Source: Clostridia bacterium
Lineage (GTDB): Bacteria > Bacillota > Peptococcia > DRI-13 > SM3-B62
Reading direction: 5' to 3'
Length of the DNA stretch: 64,000 nucleotides
Assembly: GCA_018432615.1 (NCBI GenBank)
Contig: JAHDSQ010000016.1
Coordinates: forward strand, 28,898 to 92,897
A program made the translations under genes and the position numbers. Of the stretch, positions 51,538 to 60,779 are shown in pieces (position 1 is the stretch's first letter; every line of letters starts with the position of its first letter). A model generated the notes under the pieces. The model worked only from the letters and a program-made list of their open reading frames with translations, was not told the DNA's origin and did not search any database.

Positions 51538-54084
51538 ATGGAAGAAAGAAAACTTACAAAAGAAGATATCGATCGTGTGCGCGATATCGAAGGTTTCCCA
51601 ATTGCGAAGGATGAGGATATCATTGCGCTCTCTCGGCCTCCGTATTACACCGCCTGCCCAAATCCGTTTATAGGGGATTTCATTCGTGAGCATGGTACAC
51701 CATATGATGAAGAGACAGATGATTATCATCGAGAGCCTTTTGCTGCTGACGTCAGCGAAGGAAAAAACGATCCTATATATAATGCACATAGTTATCATAC
51801 GAAGGTGCCGCATAAGGCTATTATGCGGTACATACTACATTACACCAATCCGGGCGATATTGTTTTTGACGGCTTCTGTGGAACTGGTATGACAGGTGTG
51901 GCAGCACAGATGTGTGGATCTTCTGATAACGCCTTAAAATATCAATTTGAACAAGCTATGCCGGGGATAACATGGGGCAGACGCAATGCGGTATTAAGTG
52001 ACCTTTCACCTGCAGCGACCTTTATTGCATATAGTAACAACTGCCCGCCAGATGTTGTTGAATTTCAAGATATAGGTGAAAGTATCTTAGATAACGCTGA
52101 ACGTGAATTGGCATGGATGTATGAGACACAGCATGTACAAAACGGACAATTACAAAAAGACTTCAAAGGGAATCCAGTCATTGGTAGGATTAATTATACT
52201 GTTTGGTCGGATGTTTTAATATGCCCAAGTTGTTCAAAAGAAATGGTTTTTTGGGATACTGCATATGATGACAAACAGGAAAAGGTTGTTCAAAAATTCC
52301 AGTGTCTACATTGCAGAAGCAGCGTAAGCAAGCGAGACTGTTCCCGTGCTCAGGAAACGATATACGACCCCATATTAGACAGACTCGCTACTGTATCAAA
52401 ACAGATACCAGTTTTGATAAGCTATCAGGTTGGTAACAAGCGCTATACGAAGAAGCCGGATAAACAAGACCTCTCCTTGATTCAAAGGATAAACGAAACG
52501 AAAATTCCTTATTGGGTGCCTCTTGCTAAACTACCAGACGGTTTTAATACGGAACAACCAAAAAACTCCCATGGTTTATATTATACGCACCAGTTTTATA
52601 CACATCGGAACCTGTATATACTCGCGTATATTTGGGAAAAAGCAAAAGGATCATCATTCCAGATAGTGGTGCAGTCTATTATAGCTACACTTTGCTCAAA
52701 ACTCGTTAGATATAACATGGGGCATCGAGGTAATGGTGTTTTAACAGGAACTTTATACATTCCGTCCCTTATTGCTGAAGCTAATGTGCTAAAAGTACTA
52801 AGAAGTAAATTTGAAGATTTTAAGAAAGCTTATGCTTTATCTCAAACTTTTAATGGTGCACTCATTAACCTTGCGTCGACTACGGATTTGCGTAACATTG
52901 ATAATGACTGTATTGACTACATTTTTACCGACCCCCCTTTTGGTGCAAACATTAATTACTCCGAACTGAGTTTTCTATGGGAATCTTGGCTGGGGGTTTT
53001 TGAGAATATTGCTACAGAAGCAATAATGAATAATGTTCAACAAAAAGGACTGCCAGAATATCAGCATCTCATGGAAAAGTGCTTTTTTGAATATTACCGT
53101 GTGCTAAAGCCTGGTCGCTGGATGACTGTTGAATTCCATAATAGTCAAAATTCGGTTTGGAACGCAATAACAGAAGCCATATTAAGAGCTGGTTTTATTA
53201 TCGCCGATGTCCGAACATTAGATAAAAAGCAGGGTAGTTTTAAGCAGGTAACAACCACGACATCTGTTAAACAAGACCTTGTTATTTCAGCATATAAACC
53301 GAAGGAGTCTTTTGTCCGCCAATTTACGGAACATGCTGGTGATCCGGAAATGGCATGGGAGTTTGTTCGTCAACATTTGCAAAATGTTCCTATTGCTCCT
53401 GACTCTACAGGAAAAATCGAAGTGGTTTCGGAACGGCAGGATTACCTTCTTTTTGACCGAATGGTAGCTTTTCATATTATGCGTGGTTTTCCTGTTCCGA
53501 TGGATGCACATATCTTTTATGCGGGTCTACGGGAACGGTTTATTCAGCGCGATGGGATGTTTTTCTTGCCTGATCAGGTAAATGAATACGATGAACGTCG
53601 TCAGAAGATGGAATTACAAGACCAGCAATTATCACTTTTTATTACTGATGAAAAGAGCGCCATTATCTGGCTTAACGTACAACTCGGGAAGGAACGCCAG
53701 TCATACTCGGAGATACAGCCGAAATTTTTACAGGACTGGCACCGCAACAAGTTTGAGCAGATGCCGGAACTCCTTGATATGCTCAAAGAGAATTTTCTCC
53801 AAGACGAGGACGGAAAATGGTATGTGCCTGATCTTTCCGATAAGGCGGACCTTGAAAAGCTTCGCAGGAAACGTCTGATTAAGGACTTTTACGATATTTA
53901 TGTTAAAGGGACCGGCCGTATTAAAAACGCCCGTACCGAGGCAATTCGTGTCGGCTTCGACGAATGCTGGAAGGAAAGGAACTACTCCCTAATCGTAAAA
54001 GTTGGTGATCGTTTACCGGAAACTGTCCTGCAGGAAGACCCCGCGCTGTTAATGTATTATGATAACGCTGCAAATAGAATGTAG
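51538..54084 (+). CDS. pglX: BREX-3 DNA methyltransferase PglXI
   Basis: Protein of 848 residues. SAM motif I FDGFCGTGMTG lies near residue 110, catalytic motif IV FTDPPFGANINYSE near 463, and a zinc site CPSC ... CLHC near 228-258. It belongs to the type 3 PglXI group rather than the large PglX of type 1. It should add N6-methyladenine to the BREX site in host DNA, which marks self. The long C-terminal part likely makes target contacts. Start ATG follows GGGGAGGT. Confidence 0.9.
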   Translation: MEERKLTKEDIDRVRDIEGFPIAKDEDIIALSRPPYYTACPNPFIGDFIREHGTPYDEETDDYHREPFAADVSEGKNDPIYNAHSYHTKVPHKAIMRYILHYTNPGDIVFDGFCGTGMTGVAAQMCGSSDNALKYQFEQAMPGITWGRRNAVLSDLSPAATFIAYSNNCPPDVVEFQDIGESILDNAERELAWMYETQHVQNGQLQKDFKGNPVIGRINYTVWSDVLICPSCSKEMVFWDTAYDDKQEKVVQKFQCLHCRSSVSKRDCSRAQETIYDPILDRLATVSKQIPVLISYQVGNKRYTKKPDKQDLSLIQRINETKIPYWVPLAKLPDGFNTEQPKNSHGLYYTHQFYTHRNLYILAYIWEKAKGSSFQIVVQSIIATLCSKLVRYNMGHRGNGVLTGTLYIPSLIAEANVLKVLRSKFEDFKKAYALSQTFNGALINLASTTDLRNIDNDCIDYIFTDPPFGANINYSELSFLWESWLGVFENIATEAIMNNVQQKGLPEYQHLMEKCFFEYYRVLKPGRWMTVEFHNSQNSVWNAITEAILRAGFIIADVRTLDKKQGSFKQVTTTTSVKQDLVISAYKPKESFVRQFTEHAGDPEMAWEFVRQHLQNVPIAPDSTGKIEVVSERQDYLLFDRMVAFHIMRGFPVPMDAHIFYAGLRERFIQRDGMFFLPDQVNEYDERRQKMELQDQQLSLFITDEKSAIIWLNVQLGKERQSYSEIQPKFLQDWHRNKFEQMPELLDMLKENFLQDEDGKWYVPDLSDKADLEKLRRKRLIKDFYDIYVKGTGRIKNARTEAIRVGFDECWKERNYSLIVKVGDRLPETVLQEDPALLMYYDNAANRM

Positions 54085-54097
54085 GAGGATACACATA

Positions 54098-54364
54098 ATG
54101 AAAGACTTAAGCAGAAATGTATCTCTTTTGTGTCCTGTATGCGGTAATGATCAGTTTTCCACAGTTAATGATGATATTGAAAACCTCAAGGATGCACCAG
54201 ATGAAACAAGAATTAAATGCTCGGATTGTGGAGCCACACGCACGAAAGCAGAACTGATTGAAGAAAATCAGGAAATCATTAATGCAAATATCGAAGACAT
54301 TAAGAAAGAAGCCATCTCTAAAATTGAGAAAGAACTAAAAAAAGCTTTCAAGAAGCTTAAGTAG
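54098..54364 (+). CDS. Small zinc-ribbon protein in the BREX-3 operon
   Basis: Protein of 88 residues from ATG 54098 (TAGGAGGA upstream). The N-terminal zinc ribbon (LLCPVCGNDQF ... IKCSDCGATRT) has four Cys, and the C-terminal half is a Lys/Glu-rich helix (IEDIKKEAISKIEKELKKAF). It is not one of the six core BREX-3 genes. It may be an accessory DNA-binding or adaptor protein. It is followed 8 bases later by a membrane protein gene. Confidence 0.75.
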   Translation: MKDLSRNVSLLCPVCGNDQFSTVNDDIENLKDAPDETRIKCSDCGATRTKAELIEENQEIINANIEDIKKEAISKIEKELKKAFKKLK

Positions 54365-54372
54365 GAGACAAT

Positions 54373-54858
54373 ATGGACTGGGCAATAATTTGGTGTTATG
54401 CAAAAGAGTATATTACATATATAGTCCCTTTGTTCGCGTTGTTGCTTTCCATCGTTTCTTTGTGTAAATCAGCAAAGAGCCAGAAACTGCAGAATCGGGT
54501 AAGCGAGCTTGAATTGAAAATTAAAGAATATGAAGTTGCTGAAGTTGAGAAGAAGAAAACTGAAGCTGGCCTGGCTTGTATTGAAGCTCGTGTAATCCAT
54601 ATTTCGAGTGGGAAATATAGACTGAAAGTCTGGAACTCTGGACAAGCAACTGCTTACAAAGTATCAGCTATTATTGATAAGAATGCTAATTTAATAATAA
54701 TGTCTTCAAAAATGCCATTTGACTTTTTGGAAGCGGGTAAGAGCTTTGAAGAGCACCTTATAGTACATATGGGGACTGCGGATAAATTCAAGATTGTCAC
54801 AACGTGGGAAGATGCAGCTGGACAACCCCATCAGAAAGAACAAATGGGTAGTCTTTAA
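54373..54858 (+). CDS. Small membrane-anchored coiled-coil protein in the BREX-3 operon
   Basis: Protein of 161 residues. One membrane segment (about 12-32, ITYIVPLFALLLSIVSLC) is followed by a coiled coil (about 38-65) and a beta domain (YRLKVWNSGQATAYKVSAII) resembling an Ig-like fold. Start ATG has TAGGAGACA upstream. It is not a BREX core component. A membrane protein next to a zinc-ribbon protein, both between pglXI and brxHII, could be a linked second module. Confidence 0.7.
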   Translation: MDWAIIWCYAKEYITYIVPLFALLLSIVSLCKSAKSQKLQNRVSELELKIKEYEVAEVEKKKTEAGLACIEARVIHISSGKYRLKVWNSGQATAYKVSAIIDKNANLIIMSSKMPFDFLEAGKSFEEHLIVHMGTADKFKIVTTWEDAAGQPHQKEQMGSL

Positions 54859-54875
54859 CACGAAGAGGTGAGGAT

Positions 54876-57557
54876 ATGCCAACCGTAGGTGAAAACTTAA
54901 TAGATACCCGAACGGGTCGTGTTGTCCTCATTGTTGAGGTGCATGAGCTTTGGGGCATGACGACCTGCAAGGTCATAGACATTACATCGAATGCTGTTTA
55001 TTCGGTCAATGCCGAGAACCTTGCTTCGTCCGTGGCTGCATCAGCAGCTTCGGAGGCGTTTGTGCGCTTTGTCGCCGCATGGTGCAAGGTGAAAAACGAG
55101 CTTGCAAACGGTACGGTCTTTGACACTAGCGAGAGTGTTCTTCCACTCCCGCACCAGCGCTACGCTTTGGAGCGGGCAATGGCATCAAACGAAGTAAGAT
55201 ATATGCTTGCCGATGAGGTTGGACTTGGAAAAACTATCGAAGCCGGACTAATCATTAAGGAACTGAAAACTCGCGGGCTTATTGAGCGTGTCCTTGTCGT
55301 TTGCCCGAAGGGCCTTGTAACTCAGTGGGAAACAGAGATGCTTGAAAAGTTCGGTGAGCGGTTTACTATTGTTTCACCTGAAGATTATGCAACTTTGAAG
55401 AAGATAAACCATGATCAGAATGTATTTACGAAATTCCCGCTGGTCATCAGTCCGATGGATGCCATCAAACCATTAGAGCAACGTAATGGTTGGACACAGG
55501 AACGCATCGATCAATACAATGATGAACGCATTGAGGCTGTCGTTGCTGGTGGTTGGGATTTGATAATAATTGATGAGGCGCATCGTGTAGCAGGCTCTAC
55601 TGGTGAGGTAGCTCGACACAAACTTGGTGATATGCTCTCAAAAGCGAGCCCGCATTTACTGCTTCTCACAGCTACACCACATTCCGGTAAAACGGAGCCT
55701 TTTCTTAGGCTTATGCAATTACTTGACAGAGATGCTTTTCCAAATCCAAAGGCAGTGGTAAAAGAGCAGGTAGCGCCTTATATCATTCGTACAGAAAAAC
55801 GAGAAGCTGTGGACAATGAAGGGAAACCGCTTTTCAAAAATCGTCACACGCATCTTGTAAAAGTGGAATGGCAAGAACGTCATAGTTTGCAGCAGGAGCT
55901 CTATGAAAAGGTAACGGAGTATGTACGAACCGGCTACAACAAAGCTATGCGTGAGAAAAAACCTTACATTGGTTTTCTTATGGTGCTGTTTCAACGACTC
56001 GTTTCCAGCAGTACTGCCGCAATTGCTGATGCGCTGGAACGTCGTTTAGAAATTATCACAACGCAGTCAGAACAGCTACATACGGCAAGCATCGGAGATT
56101 TAGCTGATCAAGAGATGGAGGAATCGCTTGAGGAAGCATTGACTGTTCTTTCTGCCGGTATAGCCGAAGAGAAAATGCAGCTTGAACAACTTCTGTCACT
56201 GGCAAAGCAAGCGAAAAATCAATTCATTGACGCTAAAGCCGAGCAGCTATGTGAAATTCTCCGCGCGTTATCTACGCAGGACGCTGATGCGAAGATTATT
56301 ATATTCACTGAGTTTGTAATGACACAGAAATTCATACAGGCGCTGGTGGAAGCGCGTGGCTTTACAACCTCGCTTATCAACGGCCATATGTCAATAGAAG
56401 AAAGAAACGTTGCGCTGCGGCAATTTCGCCGTGAACGTAACATACTCATATCCACCGATGCAGGTGGTGAAGGTATCAATATGCAATTCGCACATATTGT
56501 AATTAACTACGACCTGCCTTGGAATCCGATGAAGATTGAGCAACGTATTGGTCGTGCAGATCGTATCGGGCAAGCCAAGGATGTCGAAGTGTTTAATTTC
56601 ATTCTTAATGATACTATTGAAAATCGTGTGCGCTCTGTTCTTGAGGAAAAACTGGCTACAATCCTGTCAGAACTGGGCTTTGATAAACTTCAAGATGTAC
56701 TCAATAGTGACAGTGCTGATCTTGACTTTACCCAGGTATATATGAAAACTATAGCAGCACAAAAGTATGGAACATATTACACTGATGAGCTTGGCAAGGA
56801 TATGGAGAAACAGGTCGGGCAGGCAGTTAAAATCCGCGATATTATACGGGATGAAAAAACGCTAATACCTGATAGCCAGTTTGAACGACAACAACAAGCT
56901 TTCCACAACGTATTGCGGAATATGCTCACTCATTATAAAACTTGGAAAGGTTATGCAGTTGATCCGCTATTCGATTTAGAACTGTCAGTTTCCGACCCAC
57001 AAATACAAATGCTTTTAGGTGATAAAATTGTATGGCATCAAAAAGATGGCATTCCTGTTTTTGAAGTGAAAGGCGTAAATACCGAGAATGGGCTATGGTC
57101 ATTATGGCGGATTTCCTTGAGCGATGGTGATAAAAATCAGCGCATGATTTCACTTTTTATTAATGATAATAATGTCTATCGTCCAGCCGCATCTAAGCTG
57201 CTTTGGGATGAGATGCTTCACAATAAAATAACACTTAATATGCTGGGTTCGGAATCGCTTGACGATGACACATATAGTGCTATTTTCTCCCGTGCTGCTG
57301 AGCTGACTGAAGATACATTCCTTGAAATGAAGAATCATTATTATTCTCGGTACGAACAAGAATACAAAAAGCGCCGATACGCACTAACACTTCGTATAGA
57401 AGCGGCTGGCAAAATCGGCATAGAAAATATTCGCGTGTCGCGGATAAGAAAACTTGAAAGGCAGTTACAAGAGCTACAGCAGGAGTACAATCGACATAAG
57501 AGTATTTGTCCCTCGCTGCAGCCAATGTTAATATGCAAGGTGAAAAAGCCATGTTGA
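54876..57557 (+). CDS. brxHII: BREX-3 SNF2/DEAH helicase BrxHII
   Basis: Superfamily 2 helicase of 893 residues. Walker A LADEVGLGKTIEAGL lies near 112-126, DEAH in IIIDEAHRVAG near 232, motif III LLLTATPHSGKTE, and C-terminal motifs STDAGGEGINMQFA and EQRIGRADRIGQ near 553. The C-terminal part is coiled coil. It is the BREX-3 helicase BrxHII. The ATG has GAGGTGAGG upstream. The stop overlaps the pglZ start by 7 bases. Confidence 0.9.
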   Translation: MPTVGENLIDTRTGRVVLIVEVHELWGMTTCKVIDITSNAVYSVNAENLASSVAASAASEAFVRFVAAWCKVKNELANGTVFDTSESVLPLPHQRYALERAMASNEVRYMLADEVGLGKTIEAGLIIKELKTRGLIERVLVVCPKGLVTQWETEMLEKFGERFTIVSPEDYATLKKINHDQNVFTKFPLVISPMDAIKPLEQRNGWTQERIDQYNDERIEAVVAGGWDLIIIDEAHRVAGSTGEVARHKLGDMLSKASPHLLLLTATPHSGKTEPFLRLMQLLDRDAFPNPKAVVKEQVAPYIIRTEKREAVDNEGKPLFKNRHTHLVKVEWQERHSLQQELYEKVTEYVRTGYNKAMREKKPYIGFLMVLFQRLVSSSTAAIADALERRLEIITTQSEQLHTASIGDLADQEMEESLEEALTVLSAGIAEEKMQLEQLLSLAKQAKNQFIDAKAEQLCEILRALSTQDADAKIIIFTEFVMTQKFIQALVEARGFTTSLINGHMSIEERNVALRQFRRERNILISTDAGGEGINMQFAHIVINYDLPWNPMKIEQRIGRADRIGQAKDVEVFNFILNDTIENRVRSVLEEKLATILSELGFDKLQDVLNSDSADLDFTQVYMKTIAAQKYGTYYTDELGKDMEKQVGQAVKIRDIIRDEKTLIPDSQFERQQQAFHNVLRNMLTHYKTWKGYAVDPLFDLELSVSDPQIQMLLGDKIVWHQKDGIPVFEVKGVNTENGLWSLWRISLSDGDKNQRMISLFINDNNVYRPAASKLLWDEMLHNKITLNMLGSESLDDDTYSAIFSRAAELTEDTFLEMKNHYYSRYEQEYKKRRYALTLRIEAAGKIGIENIRVSRIRKLERQLQELQQEYNRHKSICPSLQPMLICKVKKPC

Positions 57558-59020
57558 GAGATTTGCTTTTTGAAAAAGCTGGGCTGCCTTGGGTTGAACG
57601 GCTTATCATATACGATACTGATAACCTCGTTTCTCGAACTGCCGGAACTAACGGACTGTATTGGGATGAGTATAGCGTTTTTGAAGTGAACTGCGCTGAA
57701 GAGCTTCGATTCATTTTTGAACGGGATTGCCGTCAGACTAAAGAACGGACCATTTTCATAATACCCAGCTTGGATATCAAAATACCTTATGATATTTATA
57801 AACAGTTCACTATTGTTACGCTGGGGCTTGACACAGTATTCCCAAGACTTGATACTTCTACCATCCGTGCCTCTCGCAATATTGATTTTGATTACTTATC
57901 TGTAGCAACTAAGTATTTGAGTGGACGTCGTTTGACTGCAAAACAAACAAAAGCGTTTTTAACAGTTGATATGTTTAATCAGGATATAGTAAATGCTTAC
58001 TCTGCAGCTGCTACACGAGAGCTTATAATGAGATTGGCGTCTTGCAAGACATACCGCGATTGGACGCCAGTTGTAGACTTGCTGTCTAAACTTATGCTGC
58101 TACGCGACAAAGGATTTACAATTAAAGATATTCAAGAGACTTACAGTTCAGTTGACACAACTTTCCGCAATTGGACTTCTGAGCGTTACTCGTCTCTCGC
58201 GACGATGGCAGATATTAGCCAGCCTGTAATGCTTAATCACGTTTTGGACTTTGTGCGTCGAAATAGCCAAAAACCAGCAGTCATTGTTATTGATGGTATG
58301 AGTTTTGTGGACTGGCAACTAATCCAAGAATCATTCGCAGATGCTCCGTGGAGTTTGAACGTCAATGCAGTTTTTTCGTTTATCCCAACGATTACAAGCA
58401 TTGCTCGACAGTCCCTGTTTTCGGGGGCAATACCAGTGCAGAATCCGAAAACATTTTCTTTGGTTGATGAAGAAAAACAGTGGCGACATTATTGGATAGA
58501 GAACGGGCTCCGTGACGATGAGATATATTTCGGAAAAACTGAAACACCCGAAATCCCTGATAAAATCAAAGCAGCTGGAATTGTTGTGAATTTCATAGAT
58601 GACCTGATACATAGACAGCTTCAAGGAACTCCCGGAATGGCAGTGGATATAGAAACATGGCTTAAAAACGGTACACTTCGAAGCATGATTGAAAATCTAT
58701 TATCCGCTGGTTTTGATGTTTTTATCACTGCCGATCACGGACATGCTGAAGCGGTCGGTATGGGCCGATTCACAAAGCCAGGACTTTTGACCGAGGATGT
58801 CAGTCTCAGGGCTGTTATTTATAAGGACTTCGCCGGTGCTGAAGAACTTGATAAGTTCAAGGTTTCCGAGTATGCTGGCACTTACATGCCGAAAAATTAT
58901 CGCTATTTCCTCTTTGCAAACGAAGAGTGTATTGGTGATCGCGGCAAAAAATACATCGCACACGGCAGTGATTCTATTGAGGAACTACTGGTGCCGTTTG
59001 TTAGAATAGGAGTGGTTTAA
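57551..59020 (+). CDS. pglZ: BREX PglZ, alkaline-phosphatase-superfamily protein
   Basis: Protein of 489 residues, the hallmark BREX gene. I chose ATG 57551, with AAGGTGA 6 bases upstream, over a TTG at 57506. The PglZ domain shows metal-site motifs AVIVIDGMSF near 243, a Thr/Ser-containing IPTITSIARQSLFSG, and FITADHGHAEAVG near 392, with the Asp and His metal ligands kept. The activity in BREX is unsettled; it may be a nuclease or phosphodiesterase. It is coupled to brxHII and followed by brxA. Confidence 0.92.
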   Translation: MLRDLLFEKAGLPWVERLIIYDTDNLVSRTAGTNGLYWDEYSVFEVNCAEELRFIFERDCRQTKERTIFIIPSLDIKIPYDIYKQFTIVTLGLDTVFPRLDTSTIRASRNIDFDYLSVATKYLSGRRLTAKQTKAFLTVDMFNQDIVNAYSAAATRELIMRLASCKTYRDWTPVVDLLSKLMLLRDKGFTIKDIQETYSSVDTTFRNWTSERYSSLATMADISQPVMLNHVLDFVRRNSQKPAVIVIDGMSFVDWQLIQESFADAPWSLNVNAVFSFIPTITSIARQSLFSGAIPVQNPKTFSLVDEEKQWRHYWIENGLRDDEIYFGKTETPEIPDKIKAAGIVVNFIDDLIHRQLQGTPGMAVDIETWLKNGTLRSMIENLLSAGFDVFITADHGHAEAVGMGRFTKPGLLTEDVSLRAVIYKDFAGAEELDKFKVSEYAGTYMPKNYRYFLFANEECIGDRGKKYIAHGSDSIEELLVPFVRIGVV

Positions 59021-59024
59021 TTAT

Positions 59025-59738
59025 ATGGCAAAAATTGTTGCCTTTTCATTGCCAATTGATCTCAACCAGCTGAATGAGGTTTATGAATTATACATTGCTG
59101 GGGTATCCAGAGAAGATGCTCGGACAAGGCTTGATGAACAAATAAGTCAGCATCTATCAAGTAAGGATACAATTAGAAAAACCCGTACCATTTTGCTAAA
59201 TGTTTGGTACGATGGACAATCCATTATTCATGATTCTGCTGTTGAAGCTGCTCGGTACTTAACTCGTTCAGAGCGATTACCAGTACATTGGGCTATGATG
59301 CTGATACGGTTTCCTATTTTCAAGGATTTATGCATCGTACTCGGCAACCTATATGAGTTAAAGGATTGTGTATCAGCAACTCAAATAAAAAATGAAGTGT
59401 TCAACAAGTGGGGTGCACGCTCAACTCTTGAAACCTCACTGTCAAAAAACCTTAAAACGTTGCGTGATGTTGGAGCAATAAAATGTGCTGATATAAGCGG
59501 AAACTATGAAAAATGTGTTCATACTATATCGGACCCTAATGCTGTGGCATTGCTGTTTGCATCTATCTTGCTGGCTACAGAACAGCAGTATATGACTTGG
59601 GAAAGCTTAATATCTCATCCTGCAATTTTCCCATTTTCTATTTGTGATGTTACGCAAGCGGATATAGCAGCAGTTCCGTATTTAGCAATGGAGCGCATGG
59701 GTGAACAAGTGGTCTTTCGAGTTAAGGACCCGTCATGA
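59025..59738 (+). CDS. brxA: BREX protein BrxA (DUF1819)
   Basis: Protein of 237 residues. It begins with FSLPIDLNQLNEVYELYIAG, a BrxA-like HTH-containing helical protein, and includes PVHWAMMLIRFPIFKDLCIV and WGARSTLETSLSKNLKTLRD, typical of the DUF1819 family. BrxA binds DNA and is structurally related to anti-termination protein NusB. It is the last gene of the type 3 order. ATG 59025 follows TAGGAGTGG. The DNA after its stop is an integration scar with no further gene in the operon. Confidence 0.85.
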   Translation: MAKIVAFSLPIDLNQLNEVYELYIAGVSREDARTRLDEQISQHLSSKDTIRKTRTILLNVWYDGQSIIHDSAVEAARYLTRSERLPVHWAMMLIRFPIFKDLCIVLGNLYELKDCVSATQIKNEVFNKWGARSTLETSLSKNLKTLRDVGAIKCADISGNYEKCVHTISDPNAVALLFASILLATEQQYMTWESLISHPAIFPFSICDVTQADIAAVPYLAMERMGEQVVFRVKDPS

Positions 59739-59755
59739 AATATTGGCGGTACTCC

Positions 59756-59990
59756 TATTGACTTATTGCCGCGAACCGACAAAAACCGTTGACCTGTTCC
59801 CACGAACAGATTAACCCATAAAAACCATGCTCGACCTATTCCCGCGAACGAGCAAAACGAAAAACACAGACCAGACATCGAGGTGAGCCTATCGTTCCAT
59901 GTGGAGACGTGCGTACTACTATATAATAAGGAATATTACGAGAAAGAAGTTAAGGGGAAAGTGAAGGCTGAAGTGGTGACGGAAGTATAA
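59756..59990 (+). pseudogene. rlmD: Remnant of the rlmD 3-prime end
   Basis: In one frame the DNA reads DLLPRTDKNR, a stop, and then, after the repeats, SFHVETCVLLYNKEYYEKEV followed by KGKVKAEVVTEV and TAA 59988-59990. DxFPxT and HVETV(V/C)LL are neighbouring motifs at the C-terminus of the 23S rRNA (uracil-1939) methyltransferase RlmD/RumA. No catalytic part exists in the window, so this is a tail separated from the gene. The end of rumA/rlmD is a known insertion site for integrative elements. Identity is an inference from short motifs. Confidence 0.55.
59758..59849 (+). repeat. Three 19-bp att-like copies of an RlmD-type tail
   Basis: Copies at 59758-59776 (TTGACTTATTGCCGCGAAC), 59789-59807 (TTGACCTGTTCCCACGAAC) and 59831-59849 (TCGACCTATTCCCGCGAAC). 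In the proper frames they read DLLPRT, DLFPRT and DLFPRT. The first shares the frame with HVETCVLL downstream; the second and third share another frame. Repeated copies of one short coding sequence at a gene end are what repeated integration leaves behind. Confidence 0.65.
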
Positions 59991-60012
59991 ATCGATATTT
60001 ATGTATTATAAA

Positions 60013-60044
60013 GGGCATCTAGTTTCGAAGCTAGGTGCTTTTTT
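60013..60044 (+). terminator. Rho-independent terminator
   Basis: GCATCTAG (60015-60022) pairs with CTAGGTGC (60031-60038), one G-U pair, 8-base loop, followed by six T. It lies just after the rlmD-like tail and probably was the terminator of that gene; now it also ends the BREX transcript. Confidence 0.88.
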
Positions 60045-60095
60045 AGTGCGTAAATAACAGAATGTAAATATAATTCCATTAATTTCATCAAAGTA

Positions 60096-60146
60096 ATTGA
60101 CTTAGACAATAAATAGTACTATAATAATTATATTGACTTAGACAAT
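60096..60146 (+). promoter_or_regulatory. Promoter with two palindromic operators for the HTH/hsd operon
   Basis: ATTGACTTAGACAAT occurs at 60096-60110 and again, identical, at 60132-60146, 36 bases apart; each has ATTG/CAAT arms. The first contains the -35 TTGACT (60097-60102), with a 17-base spacer and -10 TATAAT (60120-60125). The second lies near the transcription start. The HTH protein encoded next is the likely binder, giving autoregulation of the restriction-modification operon. Confidence 0.8.
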
Positions 60147-60165
60147 TTTTAAGGGAGGTGGATGA

Positions 60166-60759
60166 TTGTTAGGATTAGAATACATTTTAGGTTTGTATAA
60201 TATGCAGCATATAGAACTGGCAGAAAAATTAGGAATAAAAAAGCAAAATATAAACCTTTGGATTAAAAGAAAACAAAATATTCCTAAAAAATATCTCCCT
60301 GTACTAGAAGAGCTTTTTGGAATAGATAAAGAGTATTTTATTAAAGAGTTGACCGAAATAGAAAAGTTGGAAATTCAAAAAGAAAAGTTAAAAAAAGATT
60401 TGAAACCCGTTATAAAAAACCATGAGCAGCAGTTTATGATTGGAGAGATTAATGATTTAGTAGAAGTACCGATATATGATAAAGAGGAAATCAATACCAT
60501 TGAGCGAAATATCGAAAAGGCAAAACTTGTATCAAGATTTAAAGAAGCACTAGATATAGTTGATAATAATCCTTATATGGACACATATAAGCTGATTATA
60601 GAATTATTAGAAAAGGTTCAACATGAGGTGGTTCTTCATAAGACCATTGAAGCATTAGCCCATTATTATGAAGTATTACCAGATTGGGTAGTTAGTGAAC
60701 CTGAGCAAGAAGAATTTGAAGAAGAAATATTTGAAGTATTTGATGATCATAATTTTTAA
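60166..60759 (+). CDS. HTH controller protein of the type I restriction-modification operon
   Basis: Protein of 197 residues with an N-terminal HTH (about 8-50: [20 protein letters not shown]) and a long charged helical C-terminal part ending in a run of Glu. The TTG start at 60166 is set by GGGAGGTG. Promoter and paired palindromic operators lie directly upstream, so it most likely represses itself and hsdMS, as restriction controllers do. AT-rich codon use matches hsdM and hsdS and differs from the BREX genes. Confidence 0.8.
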   Translation: MLGLEYILGLYNMQHIELAEKLGIKKQNINLWIKRKQNIPKKYLPVLEELFGIDKEYFIKELTEIEKLEIQKEKLKKDLKPVIKNHEQQFMIGEINDLVEVPIYDKEEINTIERNIEKAKLVSRFKEALDIVDNNPYMDTYKLIIELLEKVQHEVVLHKTIEALAHYYEVLPDWVVSEPEQEEFEEEIFEVFDDHNF

Positions 60760-60779
60760 GTAAAGGGAGGACAAAACAA

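Noticed and set aside
54876..57557. DISARM interpretation of the SNF2 helicase and methyltransferase pair
   Set aside because: The presence of brxF, brxC, pglZ and brxA in type 3 order makes BREX the better explanation.
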